Below the pieces are notes generated by a model. The model did no database searches. It saw nothing but the letters and a program-made list of their open reading frames with translations, and had not been told where the DNA came from. A DNA stretch of 64,000 bases, from contig QNQO01000225.1 in assembly GCA_003290165.1 (NCBI GenBank), forward strand, positions 682,001 to 746,000. Reading direction: 5' to 3'. The position numbers and the translations under genes are program-made. How positions within the stretch are numbered: position 1 is the first letter of the stretch; the number at the start of each line of letters is the position of its first letter. Positions 31,991-43,350 of the stretch are shown in pieces. This DNA is from Berberis thunbergii (Eukaryota; Streptophyta; Magnoliopsida; Ranunculales; Berberidaceae).

Positions 31991-32443
31991 AAAGTCTCCA
32001 CTATTATTTCTCTAAATTCTCAGGAAGTTACTTATATATTCCAAACTACATTTGTGGTCATTGTGCAAAAATTTATTTATTCCTGAATGCTCAAATGCAA
32101 TATTTACTCTAGTAATAAACTTCTAACATCTATTTGCTTAAATGTAATGAATAAAGTAATTCAATCTCATCTTAGCTAGGATACCACACCATTTTTAATT
32201 TTAATTTTATTTTAAAATAAAATTTCAAAAGAGGTATAAATTTTGATACATCTCCCCACCCCCAAACAAATAGAAAATTGACACAGTGTTAAACAAATAA
32301 AATGAAAAGTGAGAAATAAAAATTAGAACTTATTACCTCAGGTGATTTGTTGAACATTTTGTACCATCTCTGCAATGAAAAAAAGTGAGTTGGTGGGGGT
32401 GATGAATTATTAAAAATACATTACCCCCAAACAGGAATTGACT

Positions 32444-32445
<2 letters not shown>

Positions 32446-32508
<63 letters not shown>

Positions 32509-32510
32509 TT
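32446..32510. repeat. (ATT)n microsatellite
   Basis: About 21 uninterrupted ATT units within the old Athila-like element, next to an (AATG)n tail. Confidence 0.95.
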
Positions 32511-32639
32511 ATGAATGAATGAATGCATAAACAGACTTTGGCTGCCTCCCAGTAGCGCTAAGTTTAGTGTCATTGTCGAACGTAATGGGGGTGGTGGATA
32601 CCACCCCTAAATAGGCTTAGTGGAGTAGGAATTTGTGGG

Positions 32640-34015
32640 CGTGACTAATCCTCATAGTTAGGATCAATCAACTGAATGGTTTCCAGTGACCTTGTGGGAA
32701 GTTCATGGAATGGCTTCAGTCGTTGTCCATTTACTTTAAAGAGACAACCATTTGTAGGGTTTACTATGGTGATGGCACCGTAGTCTTTAACATCACGTAC
32801 AATGAATGGATCAGACCAATGAGTTTTTAGCTTACCTGGAAAGAGGTGAAGACGAGAGTTGTAGAGTAGGACTTTCTGACCAAGATAGAACTTTTTCTCA
32901 AGATGCTTTTGTCATGTATCCACTTCATTTTATCTTTGTAGTTCTTGGATATGTCACAAGCATCATACCTCAATTCTTCTAGCTCATCGAGCTAAAGTTT
33001 CATTTTTTTACCAGCCATATCGAGGTCAAAGTTTAGACTCTTTGTAGTCCAATAAGCTCTATGTTGGAGTTCGACAGGAAGATGAAAAAGTTTACCAAAG
33101 ACCAATCTATAGGGAGACATCCCTAAAGGAGTTTTGAATGCAGTTCGGTATGCCCATAAGACATCCAAAAGACGTAATGACCAATCTTTCCAATTTGGAT
33201 TGATAGTCTTTTCGAGGATGTTCTTGATTTGACAATTTGAGACTTCAACTTGACTTCTTGTTTGAGGATGATAGGAAAGGCCAACGTTGTGAGTAACTTC
33301 ATACTTTTTAGCAAGATGCTCAAAGACGCTGTTACAGAAATGCTTACCCCCGTCACTAATGATACCCTTGGGGGTGCCAAATCTGCTAAATATAAACTCC
33401 CTTATGAATGAAATAATAATTTTGTGATCATTGGTCTTAGTGGCAGTGGCCTCTATCCATTTAGAAACGTAATCCACTACAAGAAGGATGTATTGATGCA
33501 CATGGGAAGATGGAAACGGTCCCATAAAATCGATGCCCCGAGCATTAAAAACTTCAACCACTAAAATAGGATTCAAAGGCATCATGTGTCGACGAGTTAT
33601 TCGCCCAAGTTGTTGACATCAGTGACATGCTTTACAATACTCATGGGTATCTCGAAAAAGGGTAGGTCAATAAAAGCCTGATTGGAGAACCTTTTCATGG
33701 TTTTCTTAGAGCTAAAATGCCCACCACAAGCTTGATCATGGCAAAATGAGTGAATGCTCAACTATTTAACTTCTGGAACACATCTTCTAATAAGTTGGTC
33801 AAGGCATTATTTGTAAAAATATGGCTCATCCCAAGAATAATAATTGACCCTAGACAAAACTTGTCACAATCTGGCTTAAACCAGTGTGAAAGGAGTTCCT
33901 CAATTACTAAAAATTTGGCAATGTCGACATACCAAAAAAGCACTTGCTCTACCAAGAGAAGTTGTTCATCTGAAAAATCCTCTTTGAGTTGAAGTTTCAG
34001 CCTTAGTGACGACAC
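32640..34015 (-). pseudogene. Athila-like pol fragment: integrase zinc finger, DDE core and C-terminus
   Basis: From right to left on the minus strand: a pre-integrase stretch (DFSDEQLLLVEQ...WYVDIAKFLV, 34021-33758); remains of the HHCC zinc finger (QACGGHF-like, CH..C near 33600-33740); then an open 197-codon piece (33585-32992) with [28 protein letters not shown] and [14 protein letters not shown]. The DD35E triad is complete: exactly 35 residues separate the second D from the E. A frameshift follows, and the C-terminal part continues as LLYNSRLHLFPGKLK and NGCLFKVNGQRLKPF to about 32640. The conserved [20 protein letters not shown] is present. It would insert element cDNA into chromatin. 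Frameshifts and the loss of RT and RNase H make it inactive. Confidence 0.85.
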
Positions 34016-34502
34016 GTACACTAGACTTCATATCCTTCTTTGAAGATCTCACAGGCAATTCATCAAACAACTTCTTTTCAAGATCCTGCAAATCCAATCC
34101 ATCACCATTCCCTTCTGAATCCTTAGTCAATGACCACGTTCCTTCTTCAGGAACATTAGTTAAAAAGTCATTAATGACCGTACCACTAAGTTTAGATAAC
34201 TCTACAAGATCTAAAATGCTTGTGCATCACACAATAACCTAAATTACTTAAAAATCAATCCATTTTAAGTCTAAAAACAATAATGTGTGCACAAAATCTG
34301 CACCTTCTTCAGTGAACAACACGTGGTTCCAAGCAAAACTCTTCCGCAAATTATAACCTCCATCTTTCTTCCTCCTCGTCACTTGATTCGAATCCTCCGT
34401 TGAACTTGTCACATTTGACTTATCTCCACTCAGATTCCCTTTATTGTTTCTATTCGCCAGAAATGAAAAACTACTCTCCATTCTCCTTTCGTTTCCATTC
34501 AA
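34016..34502 (-). pseudogene. Two-exon fragment of an unidentified plant gene fused to the retroelement
   Basis: Exon 1 starts at an ATG near 34502 (or the second ATG, MESSFSFL) and contains KKDGGYNLRKSFAWNHVLFT before a likely donor at about 34308. After a short intron a second open stretch (about 34225-34016) reads DLVELSKLSGTVINDFL and continues with acidic residues. The combined pattern 'GGYNLRKSLAWxxAFFTxEG...LxxxELSxxSG' is, as far as I recall, shared by uncharacterised plant proteins; I cannot give a function. The coding sequence runs directly into the Athila-like pol fragment at about 34015, so the gene lost its 3' part. Either the retroelement carried this piece or a deletion joined the two. 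Confidence 0.55.
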
Positions 34503-34909
34503 ACTTCTGCACTAAAAAACACGAATCTAAATCTTGAAAATTTAAAGTTTTCAAATCGTTTCTAACTACATCAAATACAATTAATTTATGGTTCTTGTTA
34601 CAAAACTGTCATATTGGTGGTGTGCTACGACACTGATTTATATCATTTACCACACAACCATTTCACTCCCATATTATCTTGTTCTTACATCTTTATCTCA
34701 TAAAACCTTATCTCTAAGTCTATACTAACAATGTCAAAGTTTTCCAACTAAAAACCATTGTATAAAAGCTAATTCGATACATCATTTTCAATGTATTTAT
34801 GCAATTACCCTCAAAATTTCAGCTTTACCCTAAAAGGAACTGATAATTTTAAAAGTTGAAAATTTTATTTCTCGGAGTCTAGAGAAATTTATCATTTTCT
34901 GCAACCTAT
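34503..34909. other. Upstream region of the broken gene fragment
   Basis: A/T-rich DNA that probably represents 5' untranslated region and promoter of the broken gene. No further feature was found. Positions 34902-34909 (CAACCTAT) form the left target duplication of the hAT element. Confidence 0.4.
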
Positions 34910-35696
34910 TAGGGTAGGCATCCCATCCCATCCCGCGATTCCAACCCCGTCTCGATTTTTTGGGTCCTTTTGGGATTGATTAAACTCACCTCGATCCCGT
35001 TCCATTCTAGAGTGAGATGGGACTGGGATGGAGATTTTCAATCTCGTCCATTCCGTCTCGTCCTAAACTTATTTATTTAATATTTATTATTATTAATTTT
35101 AATCAAACTAATTTTTTAAAAGAAATTTTTTAATGTGTTGAAATTAAATCAAAACATCTATTGAGAACTTGCTTGATTTAATACTCTTTGTTTAGATAGA
35201 AACTTTAGTTTAAATATTTTTGGTCAAATAACACTCATGAAAATTTATATTTTTTTCACATTTTAAATTGGTTATAGAGCAATTATTTTTGTTGAAAATA
35301 AAGGCAAATGATGGGTTGGATTCTATGAGTTATGTAGTGAGAAATTTGGTCAATGAACAATATTTTCAATTTTTGAACTTATATTATGACAACTTGAGAA
35401 CTTATGTTATTCATACAAGATACTATTAGGAGTAATATGAGACAAAATTTATATGACATTTTATATTGTTATGATGAAAATTATGTACATAAATTAAACA
35501 TGATTGATGTGTGAGTAAGGTAAGATGAATTTTTTTTGTTATTCTTCATTAGAAAACTATGTTGTACATGTTCATCCCATTCCGTTACAAACCCGTTTGG
35601 GATGGGACGAGGTGGAGAAGAGGTCTATCCTGTCTTAATATCGAACGAACGAGATAAGATAAGGATGAGGTCCATCTCGTCTCGTGTCCACCCCTA
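34910..35696. mobile_element. Non-autonomous hAT-type element (787 bp)
   Basis: The ends TAGGGTAGGCA... and ...TGTCCACCCCTA are imperfect inverted repeats of the hAT type (TAGGGxxGG). Flanking octamers CAACCTAT and CAAGCTAT (35697-35704) match at 7 of 8 positions, the hAT duplication size. Repeated 'catcccatccc' and 'gtctcgtc' motifs lie just inside both ends. There is no coding region. Confidence 0.8.
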
Positions 35697-36269
35697 CAAG
35701 CTATAGGCACAATTCCAAGGGCAGTCAATCTAGAGTGAAACATAAGCTTTCAAAACTATGATGTAGACTGAATGATGTTTTATGATGCAGTTAAAATTGT
35801 CACTGTAGTACTCAAGCTCCACTATGGGGCAGTCAAAGTGGTGCAATCGCAAAGGGCATTTGAACGTAGATGCCCCATTTTAGATGGTGTACCCGACTAT
35901 TTGGCTCGATTGCACCAACCTAAACATGTAACACCGATTTACATTTTTTAACAATAAAAACAATGTGGTGGTTAAATTTTCTCATTTGTAAGCATTAATT
36001 TGTTCTTGATGAAAAACAAAGTAAATATTATCGATAAAACTAAACTTCAGTCACGAATTCTTCACTTTCAAATTTGCGTACAAACATCAAAGATACACTA
36101 ACCATCCTCTCTACAATAAATAACAAACACTTTGGTAGATTGTGTAAAAAAAAAAATCTAAAGTGCAGAAGCGTACAATGTGTTCATTAAACACAGAAGG
36201 GTTGATAAAAATACGTATTAAAAATAAATAAATAAATATATAAGTGAGTGCATCAATTTAAAAAAGGTA

Positions 36270-36669
36270 GTTGCTATGTGTACTCGATTGTTTAGCTCAA
36301 TGCCATCAACTTTATTATCTAGATTTAGGTTTTAAAAATTGTTTAGTATACTCAATCACTTTTTGTTAATCCTAAAATAAGACTACTTGTTGATTTAGGA
36401 GTTTGTACGGATAATTCTTATTGTAAATTTTTTGAAATAGAATTCTTGGGGTTGAATGCATTTTTTGTAGTTGCTATCATTTCTTATTATTTAGTTATTA
36501 ACGCTCCTATGAGAAAATTCCATTAGCAAATGGTTTCCATTTAATAAAAGAAAAAGGTAAATTGGTATTACGTCTTTTAGATTGGTGCAACAAAGTCAAA
36601 ACATCTCAAAATGCGGGTGCAATAAAGAATTAGTTTAACTGGGCCAAATAGTCAAGTACACGTAACAAC
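36270..36669. mobile_element. MITE with about 30-bp terminal inverted repeats
   Basis: GTTGCTATGTGTACTCGATT...TTAGCTCA on the left pairs with the inverse of GGGCCAAATAGTCAAGTACACGTAACAAC on the right. A third related block occurs at about 35890 in the flank. No coding region is present and the superfamily is unassigned. Confidence 0.6.
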
Positions 36670-36689
36670 TCCAAATTATTCTATTGCTA

Positions 36690-37036
36690 TTAGGATTATT
36701 ATTTTTTGTAAACATGTTTGATATTTTATGATATAATTAAAATACAAAATAAACAAGAATCAAAAGAAAATGCGATAATTGAAAGAAAATAAATCAACAA
36801 TAAAATAAATAAACCAAATAAATATTCTTATTCAATCAACCAATTGATAGTGAACAACAACCTACGCCCCTTTTTATAATTGAGCTTATCTTTAAAACAA
36901 GAAACAAACCCTAAACCCAATTGAAAATCAAAGTCTTAATTATTCTAGAAAGTTGCTAAATTGACTCAATTACAATAATACTAGAACTAATACTGCTAAA
37001 ATACATAAAATTGCTAAAAGAACCCGTTTACATCAA
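36690..37036 (-). repeat. LTR remnant of a degraded chromovirus-like element
   Basis: On the minus strand a polypurine-like tract (ctggaaaggt) just after '...cttgaggacaagtttcttcac' is followed by TGATGTAAACGGG, a plausible LTR start at 37036. The interior includes a 'gaataagaatatttattt' segment typical of R/U5 regions in such elements. The far end is unknown. Confidence 0.45.
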
Positions 37037-37094
37037 CCTTTCCAGGGTGAAGAAACTTGTCCTCAAGCTTCAAGGGTACACAAGGTGTCTTCTG

Positions 37095-37900
37095 CCACTA
37101 AAGAGACGAGTTCGCTTTGACCATCAACCAGAGGGACTTGGTCCATAGATGCTTGTTCATCAACTTCATTAGTCAGCAACACGGACTTACCTTTCAGATA
37201 ATTACTTTGGAGATGGCCAGGCTGATCACGCCCAAAGCACTTAAGAGGGCACTCAGGAGTGGGTCGCGGTGCATATGAAGTGAAGTGCGTGGAAGGGGTG
37301 CCAAAGTCTTCTTCTAAGAGTGGTCCTAGAAATTTAATTTCGTTTATTCTCGTTTTACCATGTTTTTAGCCACCTAAAGTGTATCAAATTTCTCCAATGA
37401 TAAAAGCGAAAGGCTATTTGTCGTTCTAGTTCATCACGTTTAGCAACGGATACACAAAGTACGAAATTCAGTAGCATAATCAGTAACTGTACGCCCTTAG
37501 AAACTCACATCAACCGTCCAAACAACTTGCACTCATAATCCATTGGAACAAAAAAATTATGCATCAACTCACGCATATCATCCAAAGTGTTAACATGAGG
37601 TAGCCTTAATTCGACGAGCACATTCCTCTTGCTAGCAAGGACTTGCAATACTCTTCAACTTGGTAGCCACTAATTGCACTACCTTCAGATCTCGGATGTT
37701 CATAAAATCAAGTATAAGGTCAATCTCCAAAGACTAATATATTAAAGCATCACCTATAGCAACTCCATCATTAGAAGGGAAGTCGAGTTTTAAACCTGTA
37801 TCATCTCGACAATCAAGGACAGTTATGAGCTGAGTCAACTTGTCATGATCAAAATAAACACCTCTACCAAATTTCTGATCACCTAAGTTAGATGATCGAA
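37095..37900 (-). pseudogene. Degenerate chromovirus-type gag adjoining the 3' LTR
   Basis: In shifting minus-strand frames there are gag capsid fragments: VVQLVATKLKSIAS (about 37660-37700), TLDDMRELMHNFFVPMDYE (about 37530-37590) and TVTDYATEF (about 37440-37480). At 37090-37245 a zinc-knuckle remnant reads KCFGRDQPGHLQSNYLKGKS; the second cysteine has become arginine. The order matches gag of Reina/Tekay-like chromoviruses. The gag stop is followed within about 40 bp by the polypurine tract and LTR, with no protease, RT or integrase in between. That is the layout of internally deleted gag-only elements. Many frameshifts; non-functional. Confidence 0.5.
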
Positions 37901-38710
37901 AATGAAGATTACCACCTTTGCCGAATCCTTTACCTCAACCTAAAGGAGGTCAAAATTGTCATCTATCCTAAGCATGCAGCGAAGGCAGATTAGGATCTCT
38001 CAGTGGATTTGCCACCCATTGTCTGGCATGTCCACGCGATAAGCTAGTCATATATGCAACATAGAGTTCAGAGGAGTTGTCAAGCCGCGTATGCACTTCA
38101 ATAAAGATTAAACCAAAAAGGGATGCGACTTTTGTGATGGAAAGTTAGAGTAGGCATGAAGTTGGTAATATGAAAAAAAAAAATTAACCTGCTACCCGAA
38201 TTTGGCTATATACGGCTTAGTGGGAAGTATGAAGGTGTTGTGTGGCATAAGGGCTAAAAAAAAGCCCATCTGGGCGATGGCAATTGAAAATAGCGAGATA
38301 TAGTTGCAGTGGAGGATGGAGGGGACGCAAATAACCTGCTAAGATTTAGGGTTTACAACTAGAAGGTGGGTGGTGAAAATAACCTGTGGGTGGAAATAGG
38401 TTGATATATAGGGGTTGGTTAGGTATGGGGTGGGAGAATCAAAGATGTGGTGGCACATAGCCAGTTGGTGGAACAAACAGATGAAGATCGTTGGCTAGAA
38501 GAGACATGTGAAAATGCTAGCGATTGATGAGCACGGGGGATTGTGTTTGTCAATCGGCTGCAAGTTGGTTGTGGCTCAGTCGATCAACTGTTGGTAGCGA
38601 TGAGGATGATGGATTTGGTCGATCGACTGTAGAATGTAGAGGGGTGTGGATTGATCGAGGGCTGTTGAGGATAGCGATTGAATTGGGGAGGTGGCGGAGG
38701 GTGTTGGGAA
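37901..38710. other. Degraded sequence, nothing assigned
   Basis: Probably the 5' part of the same degraded element. Overlapping open frames on both strands at 38524-38754 lack recognisable domains and are not called. Confidence 0.35.
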
Positions 38711-39283
38711 CAAGGATTGTAATTTTGCTTTTCAAGTTAATTTCGATCACCTAATTTTAAGAAATATTTCGGTGTGTAAAGAAAAAACGTATACGAAATT
38801 TCACGAAACTACAAAAGAAAATTTTTATTTTTTTCAGAGTTTTTTTCACAAATTTCGTTTTTTGTAAAAATACAAAATCAGCTACTAAAATTACATTTTT
38901 CGAGGATTTTTTTCAAAAAAAATTTGGGGTTTTTTGTAAATTTCATGTTTTTTCCTTCTAATTATCATATTTTTTATTATTTATTTATTTTTTAAAACCA
39001 CCCCCTAGTTTCCCAATGTCACTTCTTCTGCTTATATATTTATTTTTGAAAGCACTCATGATTTTTTAATTATAGGTATTTTGGTTTCATTTAATGTGTT
39101 TAATATATTTATTTACTTGCACATTATTTTTTCACATATTTAATATACCCTCGAAATTTATTATATATATTTAATGTATCCTCTAAATTTTTATGTTTTT
39201 CTACACACCGAAATATTTCTCAAAATATTTCTTAAAATCAAAAGACCGAAATTAACTCGAAAACCGAAATCACAATCCTTGAG
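38711..39283. mobile_element. MITE with about 75-bp terminal inverted repeats
   Basis: The left arm begins CAAGGATTGT and contains TTAAGAAATATTTCGGTGTG; the right arm is its inverse and ends ACAATCCTTG. The spacer is A/T-rich. No target duplication was confirmed and the superfamily is not assigned. Confidence 0.7.
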
Positions 39284-39412
39284 AGCATTCATATATACTA
39301 GGGTATCGATCTGCTCTACGTGCGCAAAAATTCAATATTTTTTGTTTATTACAACAATTTAATAATAAGAAAAAATAATTATATGTATTTATTATAGAAT
39401 TTCTAAACAAAA

Positions 39413-39415
<3 letters not shown>

Positions 39416-39449
<34 letters not shown>
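39416..39449. repeat. (AT)n microsatellite
   Basis: About 17 AT units followed by a T run. Confidence 0.95.
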
Positions 39450-39457
<8 letters not shown>

Positions 39458-40490
39458 TAATGGCCTATGTATAGTTTATGAATAAATAAGGTACTTCAAA
39501 TAAATTATGTTAGGGACGTAGTTATAATTAATCAATGTTTGAGAGGGGTTGATTTTGACTGTAAAAGTATGAAATGTGGAAGAAAATTTGAAAAATTCAA
39601 ACGTTTGATGTAAGATTTATAAATAATTTGAGAGCTTAAAATAAATTAAATTAGGAGCTTAGGTATAATTATTGAATGTTTATATGGGTTGATTTTGATT
39701 GCAAATAATTTAATTATGGGAGAGTAAAATAGTAAAAATATTTAATAGTATTTTTTTGAATGAGATAAATAGTCTTTTTACTTTTACCCACTTTTGATTT
39801 TTCTTGTAAATATCATAGAGTTGGAATGGCAAATGTGGAAAATAAAATCAAGTTGAGTACACTTTCGAGGCTTGAGTGTGGGGTTTTAACTTAAAAGACC
39901 TTTTTGTTATTAATGAGTGGATTATCTCCTTATAAATCTCAGTAAGAACTCAACTTTAGTTGATATAAGACTATTCAAGCCAACACTATCCCAACAAAAT
40001 TTACTTTTAACATATAAAACCTTTTGATCAACAAAAGAAATATCATTTTTTCAAGACTGCATCGTTCTTTATAATGTTTTATAACGGTCATTCATTTCTT
40101 CTGTAAAATCGAAGATTTGTATTCATGGTGTTACTGAAAATGATACAAACAGTAGAGGAATACCTCCATGTATTTTAGAATTAATTGCCCACAGAGATAT
40201 ATAGATGATAAATTATAAAAACTAGGTGTGGTGTTAATCAACAATTAATCAGTAGCTGCTGTTATTGCTCTTGCTTGGTGAATTCTCATCATTGCGAAGC
40301 ACACATCTCGTAACTTCATAGTTGTTCAATCTGACTCGGGAAATTAATTCTTTAAGTAGATTCTGATAGGGAACCTGAGACTCGTTTCTGTACCACAACC
40401 AATGGCAACCTAATGAATTCAGTTCAGTTACAAATGGATTTCAAAATCCTCTAATGAATAGAATACAATGCCATTTTTTATTTAAAAAAA
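39450..40490. other. A/T-rich non-coding stretch
   Basis: Two related segments ('ttaggga/c...ataatt..tcaatgttt.....ggttgattttga', about 39505-39560 and 39645-39700) form an old direct repeat. No gene or element ends were recognised. Confidence 0.4.
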
Positions 40491-40684
40491 TCTAATTGTC
40501 CAGGAAAATGGCGAGGAAAACAGCCAAGGACTCCACAGGGGAGAGGGGGAGCCGTACATTTCTTTGGGATGCGTGTTTTCAACTCTCGGGATGTGTGCAT
40601 TGAAAAGTTAAATGTGCATCCTTGAGAGATGGACGGCTCCTCCTCTCCCTGTGAGGTCTCTCACTGCTTTCCTCGACAATTAGA
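40491..40684. mobile_element. Foldback MITE (194 bp)
   Basis: The left arm TCTAATTGTCCAGGAAAA...GGGGAGCCGTACAT pairs with the right arm ATGGACGGCTCC...CCTCGACAATTAGA. The arms are about 65-70 bp with a short unpaired centre carrying 'gggatgcgtg...gggatgtgtgc'. Confidence 0.75.
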
Positions 40685-41510
40685 TGGGTTCTTTTTATAA
40701 TGATTTGCAGCATATACGTAGACATTGCTAATAAACAAAACTACCACAACCAATGTGATATACACCAATCACTCGCAACAACTGGAACCATAAAACTCCC
40801 TGTAAAATGAGCAATACTATTTGAAATATTATGACAATTTCATCAACTCATATTCATCTTGAGATTGAATATGTCGGGTTATTGGTGTTGACTTGAATAA
40901 TCTGACATCATAGAAGGAGTTGAATTGTCATGACGGAATAAAAGAGAGTGATCGACTCCCTAACAGCAACAAAATCTTTCGAAAAAAAATTTAAACCATC
41001 AAGAATCCGGACGGGTGGACCAAGGGTTTTGTCTCAGATATTTGAGAAAGATATGTACTTCAAAATATTGCGAACCAAATAAATTGATTGTAAGATATGT
41101 GAAGATATGTGATAATTCTCTTTCATTAAAATAACTATATATTTCTCTCAATAATCCATGCGTAATGTACAACCATATATACAAAATCTTATGAATACAA
41201 GGAGATGGTGCCACCTTATATTCTATCACACATGCCATGTGATGTGTACATGACACGTCTAAAAGGAAGAAATACAGCGTGATGCCACCTATCATCTTCG
41301 AGAAGGTGAGGATCCACATATGTATGATTAAAATAAATTCAACAAACTCATTTTCCTATCAAATATGGAGTAGTCTTTTTAGCCATTGTTATGCAAGGCT
41401 TTAAAACAAAATAAACTCATAATGAATAACATGATATAATAGAACAATTTCTCTGAAATAAAACTCTAGGAGATTGGGAATTTCAAATGTGGATCTATGA
41501 AATATGTTGT
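40685..41510. other. Non-coding stretch, no feature recognised
   Basis: A 106-codon open frame on the minus strand (41319-40999) has no domain I recognise and atypical composition, so it is not called. Confidence 0.4.
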
Positions 41511-41579
41511 TAGTGGCGATTCTGAGTCTACGGGGCCTTAGGCGAACTCTAAAAATTAGTCTCTTTTTAGAAAAAAAAA

Positions 41580-42710
41580 TTTAATATCTTATTTTTACTT
41601 TATTTAGTCTTTTTTAGCACTTCAATAGGTTTTTTTACTTCTTCGGGTAAGATGTTACACAAAATTTTTAATTCTAAAACTAAATTTCTTGCATCAATAT
41701 CATAAAGATTGCTATGCTTCAAAAAGCTCTCAAGCTTAGTGCAATATGAGGTCAGAGTTTCATTATCAACGAATTGAAACTTCTTCTAGTCAAACAACCA
41801 AAAGTCTCTCTATATAATTGAAGTTATTCAAACCTACTTTTAAAAAGAAGATATAGATTTATTCACTATTGATAAAATAGTCAACTCTAAAAGATTCCTC
41901 AGCTGAAAGTATTAACCTTTTATTGTTAGTCTCATCAAATCGTCATTTTCTTCTAATGATTCTTTTTTTTTAAAAAATAGGTTCATTATCTATTGCACTA
42001 GCTATTTCTTTAGCTTCAATCATGCCATCCACAAATTCAGGTTCTCTATATTGTTCAAAAAATGAGATGAGTCCATTTAGTTTAGGGCTGAAAACCAAAC
42101 CAACGGTTCGGTTTTTCACCTAAATCGTGAACTGAACCGACTTAGGTCGATTTAAAATTTTCAAACCGAAACCGAACCGATTCTAATTTATGCAAATCAT
42201 AACCGACCCGAACCGACTAAAATCGAACCAAAACCGAAATAAAACCAAACCAGCCGACTATTTTAAACATATTATATTATTTATTATATATATTCGGTCG
42301 GTTCGGTTTGGTCGATTAAAATCACATAGAAATCGAAAGCTAAACTGACCACTTCGGTTTTGAATTTTTTAAAACCGAAACCGATCCGGACAGAATTTAA
42401 ACCGAACCAATCGGTTCGGCCGGTTTAATTGGTTTGATCGATTTTTTGTTCAGCCCTATTTAGTTTCTCTATGACTATCTTAATATCCATATCTTCAACT
42501 TGAAGTGTTTTTATTAACGGTATTGACATTAAATAATATATTGTGCCATATTATCAAGCTAACCAAAAACTCAAAACTTTCGATTTCATTGGTTGCTAAG
42601 GATTGAGCTTCCCTTTTTATCTTTGAATCTTCACTAGTATTAACCAAGTTAAGTAAAACATCTCTAATTTGTGAAATTTGGTAGTGCTTTAATAGAACAA
42701 ATGACAGCAA
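41580..42710 (-). pseudogene. hAT transposase relic (TTF/ZMYM1-like, DUF4371 family)
   Basis: The open piece 42710-42495 reads IRDVLLNLVNTSEDSKIKRE, LATNEIESFEFLVSLIIWHN and ILFNVN. This continues as DMDIKIVIEKL and, across the nested MITE, GLISFFEQYREPEFVDGMIE and AKEIASAIDNEP. Further left come fragments with SYCTKLESFLKHS.LYDIDA and VLELKILCNILP. This is the middle to late part of plant hAT transposases annotated as TTF-type or zinc-finger MYM-type 1-like proteins. The N-terminal zinc finger and the catalytic aspartate region were not identified. Stops and frameshifts are frequent. Confidence 0.75.
42084..42458. mobile_element. hAT-type MITE nested in the transposase relic
   Basis: The element AGGGCTGAAAACC...GTTCAGCCCTA has a perfect 8-bp duplication TTTAGTTT (42076-42083 and 42459-42466). 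It is filled with CCGAACCGA / TCGGTTCGGT motifs on both strands. Removing it restores the transposase reading across the site (IEKL...GLISFF). Confidence 0.9.
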
Positions 42711-43350
42711 GAAAGAAACACAAATTACAACAAAAAAGAGTTTATGGATTATAGCAAAATCACCTGATAAGATACCCTAATTCCACAGATCAATTTTGGA
42801 CTCACTATAATGGATTCCACAAGTTTTGTTCTTTGTAAACATCCAAACAAAATAATACATATATACGTAATTAAAATCTATTAAAAAACCACTAGTACTA
42901 TCTAATCTCTGTTAAAAAAACTATTAAAATTTTACTATATAATCTCTGTAACTTACCATTTTTCTTTCTTTAGTCGATGACCTTTTATTTCTTCTCACAT
43001 CAACTCTATTCAAATTCATAAAAACAAATGACTTTCTTTATGAAACACAAAATAGAAGATGAAATTGGATTTATCAAAACTAAGCAAGGTTTAATCGTTT
43101 AGAATTAGAGAGAATAAAAAAGAATTGATTATATAGGGAACATGAGAAGCGGATGGCATGGAAAAGAAGAAGAGGAGTTGCAGTCATTGATGCGTGTGTT
43201 TTCTATGGCATTTAATTGTTTACATAAAGTAGCGTGAATTTTATCGGTTTGTATTCTAAATAAATGGATTTTTAGGTTATAATTTTATTTTGAGATTGTG
43301 TGTGTGTGGGCCTTAGGCGGCCCCCTAAATCACCTCCAAGGACGCCCCTG

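Larger units (their letters stand above)
16578..34015 (-). mobile_element. Old Athila-like Ty3/gypsy element, 5'-truncated and interrupted
   Basis: The internal sequence runs from the LTR edge (16577) to 17880 and resumes after Pack-CACTA B at 31991, continuing to about 34015. When the CACTA and one AAA are removed, the join 'gattaaagtctccactatt' matches the uninterrupted homologous stretch of the younger element ('ggttaagtctccactatt', about 25050). Order on the minus strand is integrase, 3' untranslated region, polypurine-like tract, LTR. Gag, protease, reverse transcriptase and the 5' LTR are absent. At its truncated end it abuts exons of a host gene. Confidence 0.8.
41511..43350 (-). mobile_element. 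Degraded hAT element with transposase relic
   Basis: Termini TAGTGGCGATTCTGAG and (inverted) CAGGGGCGTCCTTGG resemble the CAGGGGCGG ends of plant hAT elements. The following 'ggggccttaggcg' occurs inverted at the other end as 'gccttaggcggcccc'. Flanking octamers TATGTTGT and TCTGTCGT agree at 6 of 8 positions, as expected for an old duplication. The interior holds a minus-strand hAT transposase relic and a nested MITE. Confidence 0.75.

Noticed and set aside
38524..38754. Opposing ORFs on both strands
   Set aside because: No recognisable motif on either strand; likely chance open frames in decayed repeat DNA.
40999..41319. 106-codon minus-strand ORF
   Set aside because: No known domain, unusual composition, and no promoter or splice signals around it.
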